Assembly (NCBI GenBank): GCA_016198915.1
Contig: JACQHS010000036.1
Coordinates: 1 to 10,279 of the forward strand
From: Candidatus Omnitrophota bacterium
Lineage (GTDB): Bacteria > Omnitrophota > Gorgyraeia > Aquiviventales > Aquiviventaceae
DNA length: 10,279 nucleotides
Direction: 5' to 3'
Both the position numbers and the translations under genes were made by a program. The notes beneath the pieces were generated by a model. The model searched no databases. It saw nothing but the letters and a program-made list of their open reading frames with translations, and had not been told where the DNA came from. Positions 1-5,786 of this stretch are shown piece by piece (within the stretch, counting starts at the first letter, position 1; each line of letters starts with the position of its first letter).

Positions 1-141
1 AACGCGTATGGGGTCCGGGGTATCCCGGTGACGTATCTCCTTGGCCGTGACGGACGCATCGCCTTTCAATTCCTCGGAAGCGGCGATCTCATCGGTGCCA
101 TTCAGCGCCTCCTCGCGCGGTCTTCGGACACAGAAGCGTGA
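1..141 (+). CDS. Thioredoxin/TlpA-like protein, C-terminal fragment
   Basis: Only the last 46 codons are in the window; the gene starts upstream. The visible part reads NAYGVRGIPVTYLLGRDGRI and ends in an amphipathic helix (GDLIGAIQRLLARSS). This is the C-terminal half of a thioredoxin fold as found in the TlpA/ResA family: Tyr-x-Val-x-Gly followed by the cis-proline loop (Ile-Pro-Val-Thr), a beta strand, an Asp-Gly turn and a last helix. The CxxC active site would lie outside the window, so redox activity cannot be confirmed. TlpA-type proteins usually act outside the cytoplasmic membrane as thiol-disulfide reductants. The stop codon TGA at 139-141 shares its last base with the ATG of the permease gene, so the two genes are translationally coupled. 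A peroxiredoxin-like relative is possible. Confidence 0.72.
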   Translation, partial: NAYGVRGIPVTYLLGRDGRIAFQFLGSGDLIGAIQRLLARSSDTEA

Positions 142-677
142 TGGGCCCGCCGCTGCAGTCCATGTGGCGCTCGTGGCTGATCATCGGAACGCTGGTCGCC
201 ATCGCTGCGGTGATCGCCTGGCGCAGCGGAGGCCCAGAGCGCGTGGGCCAGGCGCTGACCAGCGGCAGCGAGCTGTTCCTCGGCGTCCTGCCGAATCTCA
301 TTCTCGGGTTCGCGCTCGCCGGGTTTCTCCACGTCCTGCTGCCGCAGGAGCTCATCAGCCGATGGATGGGCCACGGCTCCGGGGCGACCGGACTCTTGAT
401 CGGCACGGGGGCGGGCATGCTGACCCCCGGCGGTCCGTTCACCCACTTTCCCATTCTCGCCTCCTTCCTCTCGAAAGGGGCTGGCGTTGGGCCGGTCTGC
501 GCCTACATCGCCGCGTGGGCGCTCATTGGATTAAACCGCTTGATCGTGTGGGAGCTGCCGATTCTAGGTCCGAAGATTGCCCTCGTCCGGTTCCTCGCCT
601 CCGTCGCCGTGCCGCCGTTCGTCGGATGGCTCGCCGCGTGGCTGTTTCGCGCCTTCCGTTTCTCCCCCCTCTCTTGA
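141..677 (+). CDS. Half-size permease, ArsP_1/DUF318 (YraQ-like) family
   Basis: This is a hydrophobic protein of 178 residues with about five membrane segments (near residues 9-27, 42-68, 82-100, 108-135 and 148-170). The loop TPGGPFTHFPILASFLSKG followed by VGPVCAYIAAWALIGLNRL resembles the conserved Pro/Gly-rich re-entrant motif of the predicted permease family PF03773 (ArsP_1, DUF318). Classical members have roughly 300-350 residues with two such halves; this one has a single half and would probably act as a dimer. The substrate is unknown; some family members move organoarsenicals, but nothing here shows that. The ATG at 141 is preferred because it forms a TGATG overlap with the upstream stop; a GTG at 138 would add one residue. 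Coupling to a thioredoxin-like gene hints at a redox-linked transport or membrane function (inference). Confidence 0.72.
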   Translation: MGPPLQSMWRSWLIIGTLVAIAAVIAWRSGGPERVGQALTSGSELFLGVLPNLILGFALAGFLHVLLPQELISRWMGHGSGATGLLIGTGAGMLTPGGPFTHFPILASFLSKGAGVGPVCAYIAAWALIGLNRLIVWELPILGPKIALVRFLASVAVPPFVGWLAAWLFRAFRFSPLS

Positions 678-703
678 CGCGTTTGTCACCCATCAGGCAT
701 ACT
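674..703 (+). promoter_or_regulatory. Possible sigma70 promoter for the HTH-GspE-pseudopilin operon
   Basis: TTGACG at 674-679 and CATACT at 698-703 are separated by 18 bp, a fair match to -35/-10 consensus. The -35 hexamer overlaps the stop codon of the permease gene. A start near position 710 would give a leader of about 78 nt before the HTH gene. It lies in the only non-coding gap upstream of that operon. Motif match only. Confidence 0.4.
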
Positions 704-787
704 TCCCAAAGCAGTGTTTTTTTGTGTCTCGGATGCAAAAAAAGACGCCGCCGCACCGCACCATGCACCACCACGCGACATCACCGC
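678..787. other. Intergenic leader with T7 and A7 tracts
   Basis: A 110-bp gap between the permease and the HTH gene. It holds the promoter candidate and an AT-rich island: a run of seven T (from about 716) and a run of seven A (from about 737) that can pair as a weak T/A stem with a loop of about 11 nt. There is no GC-rich stem ahead of the T run, so I do not call a terminator. No RNA gene or riboswitch core was recognised. No clear Shine-Dalgarno sequence precedes the ATG at 788. Confidence 0.4.
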
Positions 788-1006
788 ATGTCCGGACCGT
801 TGTCCTTTGAACCGACCAACGGCCTGCCCTCCTGGCAGTGGCTGACCGTGGGCGAAGTCGCCCGCAGCATCGGATTGACCGAAGAGCGGGTGCGGCAGCT
901 CATCCGTGCGCGCCAGATCAAGGCGACGAAGATTGGCGGCTGGCTGGTGAAGCCGGAGGATCTTGCGGCGTTCATCCAATCGCGCACGAACCTCTCCGCG
1001 GACTAG
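788..1006 (+). CDS. Small excisionase-type helix-turn-helix DNA-binding protein
   Basis: This 72-residue protein carries one HTH_17 (excisionase/MerR-like) domain at residues 18-65: WLTVGEVARSIGLTEERVRQ, then the wing IKATKIGGWLVKPEDLAAFIQ. The order (Leu-Thr-Val-x-Glu-Ala/Val-Ala-Arg, Thr-x-x-x-Val-Arg-x-Leu-Ile, Gly-Gly-Trp-x-Val) is typical of this fold, which binds DNA and in many bacteria serves as a small transcription factor rather than a phage excisionase. There is no integrase, attachment site or other phage gene here, so a regulatory role is more likely. The frame is open far upstream, but the upstream codons encode an Arg/His/Cys-rich stretch with no family character; the ATG at 788 leaves a sensible N-terminus. 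Its stop lies 3 bp before the GspE-like start, so it probably regulates, or is expressed with, that operon. Confidence 0.82.
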   Translation: MSGPLSFEPTNGLPSWQWLTVGEVARSIGLTEERVRQLIRARQIKATKIGGWLVKPEDLAAFIQSRTNLSAD

Positions 1007-1009
1007 GCG

Positions 1010-2623
1010 ATGACCCGACGATTGGGCGATATCCTGTTGCAGCGACGCCTCATCTCCCCCCAGGCGCTGGACCATGCGCTGAGGGAACAGCAGCAGACCG
1101 GCGAGTTGTTGGGCCAGGCGCTCATTCGGTTGGGGTACCTCACCGAACAGCAGCTCCTTGAGGGGTTGGCCGAGCATCTGCAGCTTCCCATTGTGCGTCT
1201 GGCGCAGTTGACCATTGACCGGCGCGTGATGCAGACCGTGCCGGCGCGTCTGGCCTGGCACTACCGGTGCATGCCGGTGCGGGTGTCCGGCAAGACCGTC
1301 ACGCTGGCAATGTCTGATCCGCTGCAGGGGTGCCTGCTGAACGACCTGAGGGAACGTCATGGCTTGGAGGCCCAGATCGTGCTCGCGACAGAGGCGGACA
1401 TCCAAGCGGCGATCCAGCGCTGTTACGGGGTGGGCACCGATCCCGCAGGCGAAATTCTGGAGGCTTCACCCCAGAACGGTCCGGTCGACGCCAAAGGGGC
1501 CGCGGAGCCGGCCGCCGGCATCGAGCGCTCGGGTGAAGACGCCTCGGTCAGCCGGCTGGTGGACCAGCTGCTCGTAGAGGCTGCTCGGGCCCGGGCGTCG
1601 GATGTGCATCTCGAGCCGTTCCGTGATGCCCTGCAGATCCGCTACCGGATCGACGGGCGCCTCGTCAACGTTCCAGTGCCCGATGAAATCCGCCGGTTCC
1701 ATCCGGCGATCGTCGAACACCTCAAGAGCCTCTCGGGGCTCGACCCCGTCGAGACACGACGGCCACAGGAGGGCTGCTTCCAGGCGACCGTCGGCCAGGA
1801 GCCACTGGCTCTGCGCCTGTCCGTCATGCCGTCCCTCCACGGCGAGAGCGTGGTGCTGCACCTCGCACCGATCACGAGGTTGCTTGATCTGGAGCAGTTG
1901 GGTCTGTTGCCGGATGACCTCCACACGCTGGAACAGATCATCACGAAGCCCCGCGGCGTCGTCTTTGTGACGGGCCCTGCGGGATCTGGCACCACGACGA
2001 CGCTGTACGCCTGCCTTGCGCGGCTCAACACCCCGGATCGCAAGATCGTGGCCTTGGAGCACCCCGTCGAGTGCGAATTGAAAGGCGTGACCCAGATTCC
2101 CGTAGCGCCCACGCGCGGGTTGAGCGTGACGGAGGGGCAGCGCCGCCTCCTGCGGCATGACCCGGACGTCATGATGGTCGGGGAAGCGGTCGATTACGAG
2201 TCCGCGGACCTCACCCTTCGGATGGCGCTGGCCGGCCACCTCGTCTTCGCCGCGCTGCCCACGAGCGACGCCGTGAGCGGCGTGACGCGGCTGCTCGAGT
2301 GGGGGATCGAGCCGTCCCTCATGTCCTCGACGATTCTGGCGTTTCTCGCCCAGCGGCTCGTCCGCCTAATCTGCCCAGACTGCAAGGGTACAGGCTGCGA
2401 AGCCTGCCGGATGAGCGGGTACCGCGGCCGGACGGGGATCTATGAACTGTTGGTGGTTGATGAGACCATCCGCCGCCTGATGCTGGAGAAAGCGCCAACG
2501 GAGACGATTCGTGCGCGGCTCCTCCAGCGGCGGTGGAAAACCCTGCGCCAAGACGGATCGGAGAAGGTTGCGCTGGGGCAGACGACGCCGGAGGAAGTCC
2601 TCCGGGTGACGAGCGGGGCCTGA
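1010..2623 (+). CDS. GspE/PilB-type ATPase homologue with MshEN domain, degenerate ATPase motifs
   Basis: This 537-residue protein has the domain order of T2SS/T4P assembly ATPases. Residues 3-140 form an MshEN (T2SSE N-terminal) domain: RRLGDILLQRRLISPQALDH and LGQALIRLGYLTEQQLLEGL are the two tandem motifs that bind c-di-GMP in MshE, both imperfect (Gly to Arg in the first, Arg to Leu in the second). A linker (about 141-178) leads to the N2 domain (ASDVHLEPF, YRIDGRL) and the ATPase core. Walker A is GPAGSGTTTT (322-331), with Thr328 in place of the invariant Lys. The Asp box reads ALEHPVE (Asp to His351). Walker B, DPDVMMVGE (384-392), is kept. The His box is GHLVFAALPTSDA (His to Pro417). 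The tetracysteine zinc motif is present (C455, C458, C463, C466) but the loop between pairs is only four residues. The frame is intact and length normal. In family members this ATPase powers pilin assembly at the inner membrane; here ATP hydrolysis is doubtful. It is 3 bp after the HTH gene and 3 bp before the pseudopilin. Confidence 0.9.
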   Translation: MTRRLGDILLQRRLISPQALDHALREQQQTGELLGQALIRLGYLTEQQLLEGLAEHLQLPIVRLAQLTIDRRVMQTVPARLAWHYRCMPVRVSGKTVTLAMSDPLQGCLLNDLRERHGLEAQIVLATEADIQAAIQRCYGVGTDPAGEILEASPQNGPVDAKGAAEPAAGIERSGEDASVSRLVDQLLVEAARARASDVHLEPFRDALQIRYRIDGRLVNVPVPDEIRRFHPAIVEHLKSLSGLDPVETRRPQEGCFQATVGQEPLALRLSVMPSLHGESVVLHLAPITRLLDLEQLGLLPDDLHTLEQIITKPRGVVFVTGPAGSGTTTTLYACLARLNTPDRKIVALEHPVECELKGVTQIPVAPTRGLSVTEGQRRLLRHDPDVMMVGEAVDYESADLTLRMALAGHLVFAALPTSDAVSGVTRLLEWGIEPSLMSSTILAFLAQRLVRLICPDCKGTGCEACRMSGYRGRTGIYELLVVDETIRRLMLEKAPTETIRARLLQRRWKTLRQDGSEKVALGQTTPEEVLRVTSGA

Positions 2624-2626
2624 GAC

Positions 2627-3085
2627 ATGAAGCGGGCTGTGACGTTGGTTGAAACGTTGATCCTCATCGCGAGCATCGGATTCGTGAGCCTCGTCGGGGC
2701 GAAGGCCCACCGGTGGATGTGGAGTCAAGCGGAGTTGTGGGGCTACCGGATGACGATGCACGAGGTCGCCAGCACGGTGCGTCACATGCGGCTGCGCGCC
2801 CTCAATGCCCGGCGGACCTTCACGATGCGCATTGACGCTTCAGCACGGCGGCTGCAGCTCACGGCCGTCGACGACGCGCCGTTGGCGCAAGAATCGGTGG
2901 AGCAGACGATTTGGCTGCCCCCGGGCTTGGACATCCTGCAGGCGCCGGATCAGCTTACCGCTTCTCCGACGGGTGCGATGTCGTCTATCTCCATGATTCT
3001 TGCCGCGCCAGCCTTCCAACGGGAATTTCAGCTGCGGACGAGCCCTTCCGGCGCCGTCCACCTCCACGAAGAGCCCTCAACCTAA
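2627..3085 (+). CDS. Type IV pilin-like pseudopilin (GspH/FimT-like)
   Basis: This 152-residue protein starts MKRAVTLVETLILIASIGFV. That is a class III prepilin signal: a short basic leader, cleavage expected after Ala4 (Gly is usual, Ala tolerated), Val at +1, Thr+2, Leu+3, and the conserved Glu at +5 (Glu9), followed by one hydrophobic segment to about residue 25. The rest (helix with MHEVASTVRHMRLRALNARR, then beta strands) fits GspH/FimT-type minor pseudopilins, where 'R..A...' helices are followed by a small beta domain. It would be processed by a prepilin peptidase, not seen in this window, and assembled into a pilus or pseudopilus by a GspE-type motor. It starts 3 bp after the ATPase gene and probably shares its transcript. 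Its last 9 bp overlap the 3' end of the opposite-strand M28 gene. Confidence 0.82.
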   Translation: MKRAVTLVETLILIASIGFVSLVGAKAHRWMWSQAELWGYRMTMHEVASTVRHMRLRALNARRTFTMRIDASARRLQLTAVDDAPLAQESVEQTIWLPPGLDILQAPDQLTASPTGAMSSISMILAAPAFQREFQLRTSPSGAVHLHEEPST

Positions 3086-3937
3086 GCGTTCGATGAGAGC
3101 GACGATCCCTTGCGTCACCTTGGTGAGGAAGTCGAGGTCCAGGGTGTCAACGGCGTCGGTGGATTGGTGGTAGTGCGGATTGCGGAAAAAGGACGTGTCC
3201 GTCACCAGGACCGCGGGGTAGCCGGCGTCCCAAAACGGCGAGTGATCGGACAGCCGGCACTCCGGGAAGACCCAGCCGTTGCCCGGCACCGTCATCGTTT
3301 CCACCGGCAGTCCCGGGATCGAGCGCATGGCGGATGCCGTCGTCTCGAGCAGTTGACGGGAACGGTGGTTTCCCGCCAGGCCGATGTAATTGCCGATCGC
3401 CGGGTACCGGCCTCGCAGAAACCACGGGTAGCGTTGCCGGCCTTCCGATTCCGTAAAGGCCACCATTTCCAACGACAGCATGCCGAGCACCGGCTGCCGG
3501 GCAGCGTGCAGGGTCTGGGCATAATGACGGCTGCCCAGCATCCCCAGCTCTTCCAGCGTAAAGGCCGCGAACTCCAGGTGGACATCCACGGGGTGAGCGG
3601 CGAATATCCGGGAAAGTTCGAGCATGGCCGCAAGACCGCTGGCGTTATCATCCGCCCCGGGCGTTCCAGGGACCGTATCGAGATGGGCGCCGATGATGAG
3701 GCGCGGAGTGGGTGAGGCCGTGCTGCGCGCGGCAATGAGATTGACAAAGCGCCGGCCCAAGTACGACAATGCATCCGTGACGACGTCAAACCCCAACCTG
3801 CGCCAATGGGTCATCACGTAGTGCTGCGCAGCCGTAAGCCGCTGGGGGCTCTCAAAGGGATGCCGTTCGCCCTCAAGCCGTCGGAGGTGCGTGAGGAGTT
3901 GCGCCTGGCTCACGTGAGAGATGCGCGATGCCGCCAT
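3077..3937 (-). CDS. M28-family zinc metallopeptidase (aminopeptidase-like)
   Basis: This 286-residue protein carries the full M28 metal-site pattern: GAHLDTVPGTPGADDNASG (His85, with Asp87 assisting; Asp96 as bridging ligand), TLEELGMLGS (Glu129 catalytic base, Glu130 metal ligand), LSLEMVAF (Glu157 at the position often held by Asp) and NPHYHQSTDAVDTL (His257, last ligand). SDHSPFWDAGYPAVLVTD is also typical. These enzymes use two zinc ions to remove N-terminal residues; substrate is not predictable. No signal peptide is visible, so it is probably cytoplasmic. The ATG at 3937 has a weak AGGG five bases upstream; a GTG eight codons downstream (3913) is an alternative. It overlaps the pseudopilin tail to tail by 9 bp and kptA head to head by 10 bp, and is the only minus-strand gene in the window. 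Confidence 0.9.
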   Translation of the reverse strand: MAASRISHVSQAQLLTHLRRLEGERHPFESPQRLTAAQHYVMTHWRRLGFDVVTDALSYLGRRFVNLIAARSTASPTPRLIIGAHLDTVPGTPGADDNASGLAAMLELSRIFAAHPVDVHLEFAAFTLEELGMLGSRHYAQTLHAARQPVLGMLSLEMVAFTESEGRQRYPWFLRGRYPAIGNYIGLAGNHRSRQLLETTASAMRSIPGLPVETMTVPGNGWVFPECRLSDHSPFWDAGYPAVLVTDTSFFRNPHYHQSTDAVDTLDLDFLTKVTQGIVALIERLG

Positions 3938-4500
3938 TAGTGCCCTACGAATTTGACGCGGAACGATTCAGCCGCTGGATGGCCTACGTGCTGCGGCATA
4001 ACCCGGCACGCTACGGCCTGCAGCCGGACCGGCAAGGGTTCGTCGCGCTGGAGGACTTCATGCACGTCGCCGCGCGGCGCTACCCCAGGGTGGCGCCCGA
4101 ACGGCTGCGCCAGCTGATCGACGCGGGCGGCTCGGAGCGGTTTGAGATTTCCGGCAGCCGCCTGCGCGCCCGCTACGGCCACTCCATCGCGGTGGATCCG
4201 CCTGGCCCGCCGGTTGCGCCTCCGGCACGATTGTATCACGGCACCGACGCCTCGCGGGCCGACGCCATCTTAGCCGAAGGTCTGCGTCCCCTCGACCGGC
4301 GCATGGTCCACGTGAGCCCCACGGCCGAGGACGCTCTCAGCGTCGCCCGGCGGAGAACCGAGCGCCCGGTGCTCCTGCGCATCCATGCCCAGGAAGCGCA
4401 GCAGCACGGCGTGGTCTTCTACTGTGAAGGCAAAGTGTACCTGACCGCCTACATCCCGCCACAGTTCCTGCAGCTTGAAGACGCGCCTCAGATTGAATAA
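3928..4500 (+). CDS. kptA: RNA 2'-phosphotransferase (Tpt1/KptA family)
   Basis: This 190-residue protein matches Tpt1/KptA in length and motifs. The N-terminal winged-helix part has SRWMAYVLRHNPARYGLQPD (catalytic pair Arg23-His24) and a helix with LRQLIDAGGSERFEI; next comes RLRARYGHSI (Arg80 and the GHS of the usual R-A-x-x-GHS motif), then the ADP-ribosyltransferase-like part with LYHGT (His104), MVHVSPTAEDALSVARRR and PVLLRI. The family removes an internal 2'-phosphate from RNA using NAD+, releasing ADP-ribose 1''-2'' cyclic phosphate. It is essential after tRNA splicing in yeast, but its bacterial substrate is unclear. The ATG at 3928 has GAGAG seven bases upstream; a GTG at 3940 is an alternative. 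It overlaps the start of the divergent M28 gene, so its promoter would have to lie inside that gene. Confidence 0.9.
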   Translation: MPPLVPYEFDAERFSRWMAYVLRHNPARYGLQPDRQGFVALEDFMHVAARRYPRVAPERLRQLIDAGGSERFEISGSRLRARYGHSIAVDPPGPPVAPPARLYHGTDASRADAILAEGLRPLDRRMVHVSPTAEDALSVARRRTERPVLLRIHAQEAQQHGVVFYCEGKVYLTAYIPPQFLQLEDAPQIE

Positions 4501-4502
4501 TA

Positions 4503-4511
4503 TGGTATACT
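4503..4511 (+). promoter_or_regulatory. Extended -10 promoter for the PilX-like/kinase/receiver operon
   Basis: TGGTATACT is a perfect TGn plus near-consensus -10 (TATACT at 4506-4511), starting two bases after the kptA stop codon. No good -35 hexamer lies at 16-18 bp, which is normal for extended -10 promoters. Transcription would start near 4518, leaving a leader of about 120 nt. This is the only sizeable gap upstream of the PilX-like gene. Confidence 0.6.
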
Positions 4512-4525
4512 TCAAGTAGTTAGGA

Positions 4526-4578
4526 CGTCGAACGCCCTCAGCACGTCTCCCTCAGCACGTTGCCCTCAGAGTTCGTCG
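4526..4578 (+). repeat. Three 14-nt direct repeats inside a flanking inverted repeat in the leader
   Basis: CCCTCAGCACGT occurs at 4535-4546 and again at 4549-4560; a third, partial copy (CCCTCAG) begins at 4563. The spacing is exactly 14 nt each time. CGTCGAAC at 4526-4533 can pair with GTTCGTCG at 4571-4578 (7 of 8 bp, one T-T mismatch), so the repeats would sit in the loop of a hairpin in the transcript leader. It could be an operator array or a leader RNA structure that binds a regulator; which is unknown. Confidence 0.5.
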
Positions 4579-4618
4579 CCCGCACGGACATCGCGTCTCT
4601 CAGTGTGCCTTGCCACCC

Positions 4619-4628
4619 GGAGAGGAGG
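4619..4628 (+). promoter_or_regulatory. Strong Shine-Dalgarno that decides the PilX-like start
   Basis: GGAGAGGAGG ends nine bases before the ATG at 4638. It is the clearest ribosome binding site in the window and supports 4638 over the TTG at 4560, which lies inside the leader repeats and has no such site. Confidence 0.75.
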
Positions 4629-4637
4629 TTGTTCAAG

Positions 4638-5771
4638 ATGGCTCGCGAACGCGGCTTGATCATCATTTTTTCCATGGGAGTGATCCTTGTGTTAACCATC
4701 ATCGGCTCGGCCTTTTTGGTTCGCAGCGTCCATGAGGAGCGCACCAGCGAGATCTCCGCGTCCTGGCATCGGGCGCTCTCGCTGGCGGAAGCCTCTCTCG
4801 ATGCGGCCATGCTGAATCAGCACGTGGGCGACTTCAACAATCTCGCCACCGTGACCATGGCCGGCGGCACCTACTGGGCTGAGGTCACTTCCACCGGAGG
4901 GACGCTGGAATTTGTCGTGAACGGCCATGGGATGCATCAGACGATCCAGCGCAACATTGAAGCCATCACGAAGTTGACGCCCACCTCGGTGTTCCAATTC
5001 GCGCTCTTCGGCAATCAGCGGGTGGATCTCGACGGCGATGTCATCACCGACAGCTACGATTCGCGCCTCGGCGCCTACGATCCGAATACCGCCGGACAGA
5101 ACGGCGACATCGGGACCAACTCAACCGCCTTCGGCGGGGTGATCGTAGACGGTGGCGTCATCATCAACGGGCAGATTGCGGTGGGCCCCAATGTGGCGGA
5201 TCCCAATACCGTAGTCACCATCAGTGGGAGCTCCGCCGTAATTACCGGCAGCCCGCCGCTGGTGTCGCAGTCGGTAGCACTGCCCATGCCGGCAGTGGTG
5301 ATCCCCGGCGGCTTGACCTGCACGGATCTGACCGTCAATGCAAACCAGACGTACGTCCTTGAGGCGGCGGTGGGCGCCTACTGCTTCAACAACCTGTCGG
5401 TCCTCGGGGGTGCCACCCTGACGACCGATGGGCCGGTCAAGGTCTATGTGACCAATTATTTTCATGCGACCGGCAACACCACCATCGGCGTTCCGAGCAA
5501 TCCGAGCTACCTCACCATGCTCCTCACGGCCGCCTCGCAGGCCACCATCGATGGCAGCCTGGGAGGGACGACGGAGTTCTATGGCGGGATGTACGCGCCG
5601 AACGCCCATATCGATATCGGCGGCAATGCGGAAATCTATGGGTCGGTGATCGCCCAGGAGGTCGTGACCTCAGGCGAGCCGCATATCCACTACGACGAGT
5701 CCCTGGACGACCTTCTGGATCCCGTCGGTCTCTACAAAGTCAAAGTGGTGTCGTGGCGCGAGCTTGACTAA
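4638..5771 (+). CDS. PilX-like pilus-associated protein with repetitive beta domain
   Basis: From the ATG at 4638 the protein has 377 residues. It begins MARERGLIIIFSMGVILVLT, one membrane helix to about residue 27, then EERTSEISASWHRALSLAEASLDAAML, matching the PilX N-terminal pattern (basic-Arg-Gly, hydrophobic helix, E-R, then the Ala-Glu-Ala helix). It has no Glu at +5 in a canonical prepilin site. Residues of about 160-355 are Gly/Asn/Thr/Val-rich with recurring short strands (GGVIVDGGVIINGQIAVG, YGGMYAPNAHIDIGGNAEIY, GSVIAQEV) and end GEPHIHYDESL. This resembles the right-handed beta-helix-like domain (DUF7305 type, family recalled, not searched) found in PilX-like proteins. PilX proteins are pilus-tip or minor subunits on the cell surface. 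It is 15 bp before the kinase gene, so the two are likely co-transcribed. Confidence 0.8.
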   Translation: MARERGLIIIFSMGVILVLTIIGSAFLVRSVHEERTSEISASWHRALSLAEASLDAAMLNQHVGDFNNLATVTMAGGTYWAEVTSTGGTLEFVVNGHGMHQTIQRNIEAITKLTPTSVFQFALFGNQRVDLDGDVITDSYDSRLGAYDPNTAGQNGDIGTNSTAFGGVIVDGGVIINGQIAVGPNVADPNTVVTISGSSAVITGSPPLVSQSVALPMPAVVIPGGLTCTDLTVNANQTYVLEAAVGAYCFNNLSVLGGATLTTDGPVKVYVTNYFHATGNTTIGVPSNPSYLTMLLTAASQATIDGSLGGTTEFYGGMYAPNAHIDIGGNAEIYGSVIAQEVVTSGEPHIHYDESLDDLLDPVGLYKVKVVSWRELD

Positions 5772-5786
5772 GTCCGGTGCAGAGAG

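Noticed and set aside
712..745. Terminator from the T7 and A7 tracts after the permease
   Set aside because: The only stem is T/A pairing with no GC-rich part, and it lies downstream of a promoter-like sequence for the next operon.
41..787. Upstream extension of the HTH reading frame to position 41
   Set aside because: The frame is open only by chance across the permease gene; the encoded stretch is Arg/Pro-rich and unrelated to the HTH fold. The start at 788 fits the family.
678..787. Cyclic-di-GMP riboswitch before the pilus operon
   Set aside because: Some GC-A-tract sequence recalled the GEMM core, but the required conserved loops and paired helices are not present.
686..1405. Minus-strand open frame (239 codons) opposite the HTH and GspE-like genes
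   Set aside because: It mirrors two real genes, has no recognisable domain and low-complexity composition; the plus-strand proteins have clear family motifs.
1466..2239. Minus-strand open frame (257 codons) inside the GspE-like gene
   Set aside because: It is antisense to the conserved ATPase core and shows no motif; a GC-driven shadow.
4560..4637. Upstream TTG start for the PilX-like protein
   Set aside because: It would add 26 residues before the basic-hydrophobic N-terminus and lies inside the leader repeats; a strong AGGAGG supports the ATG at 4638.
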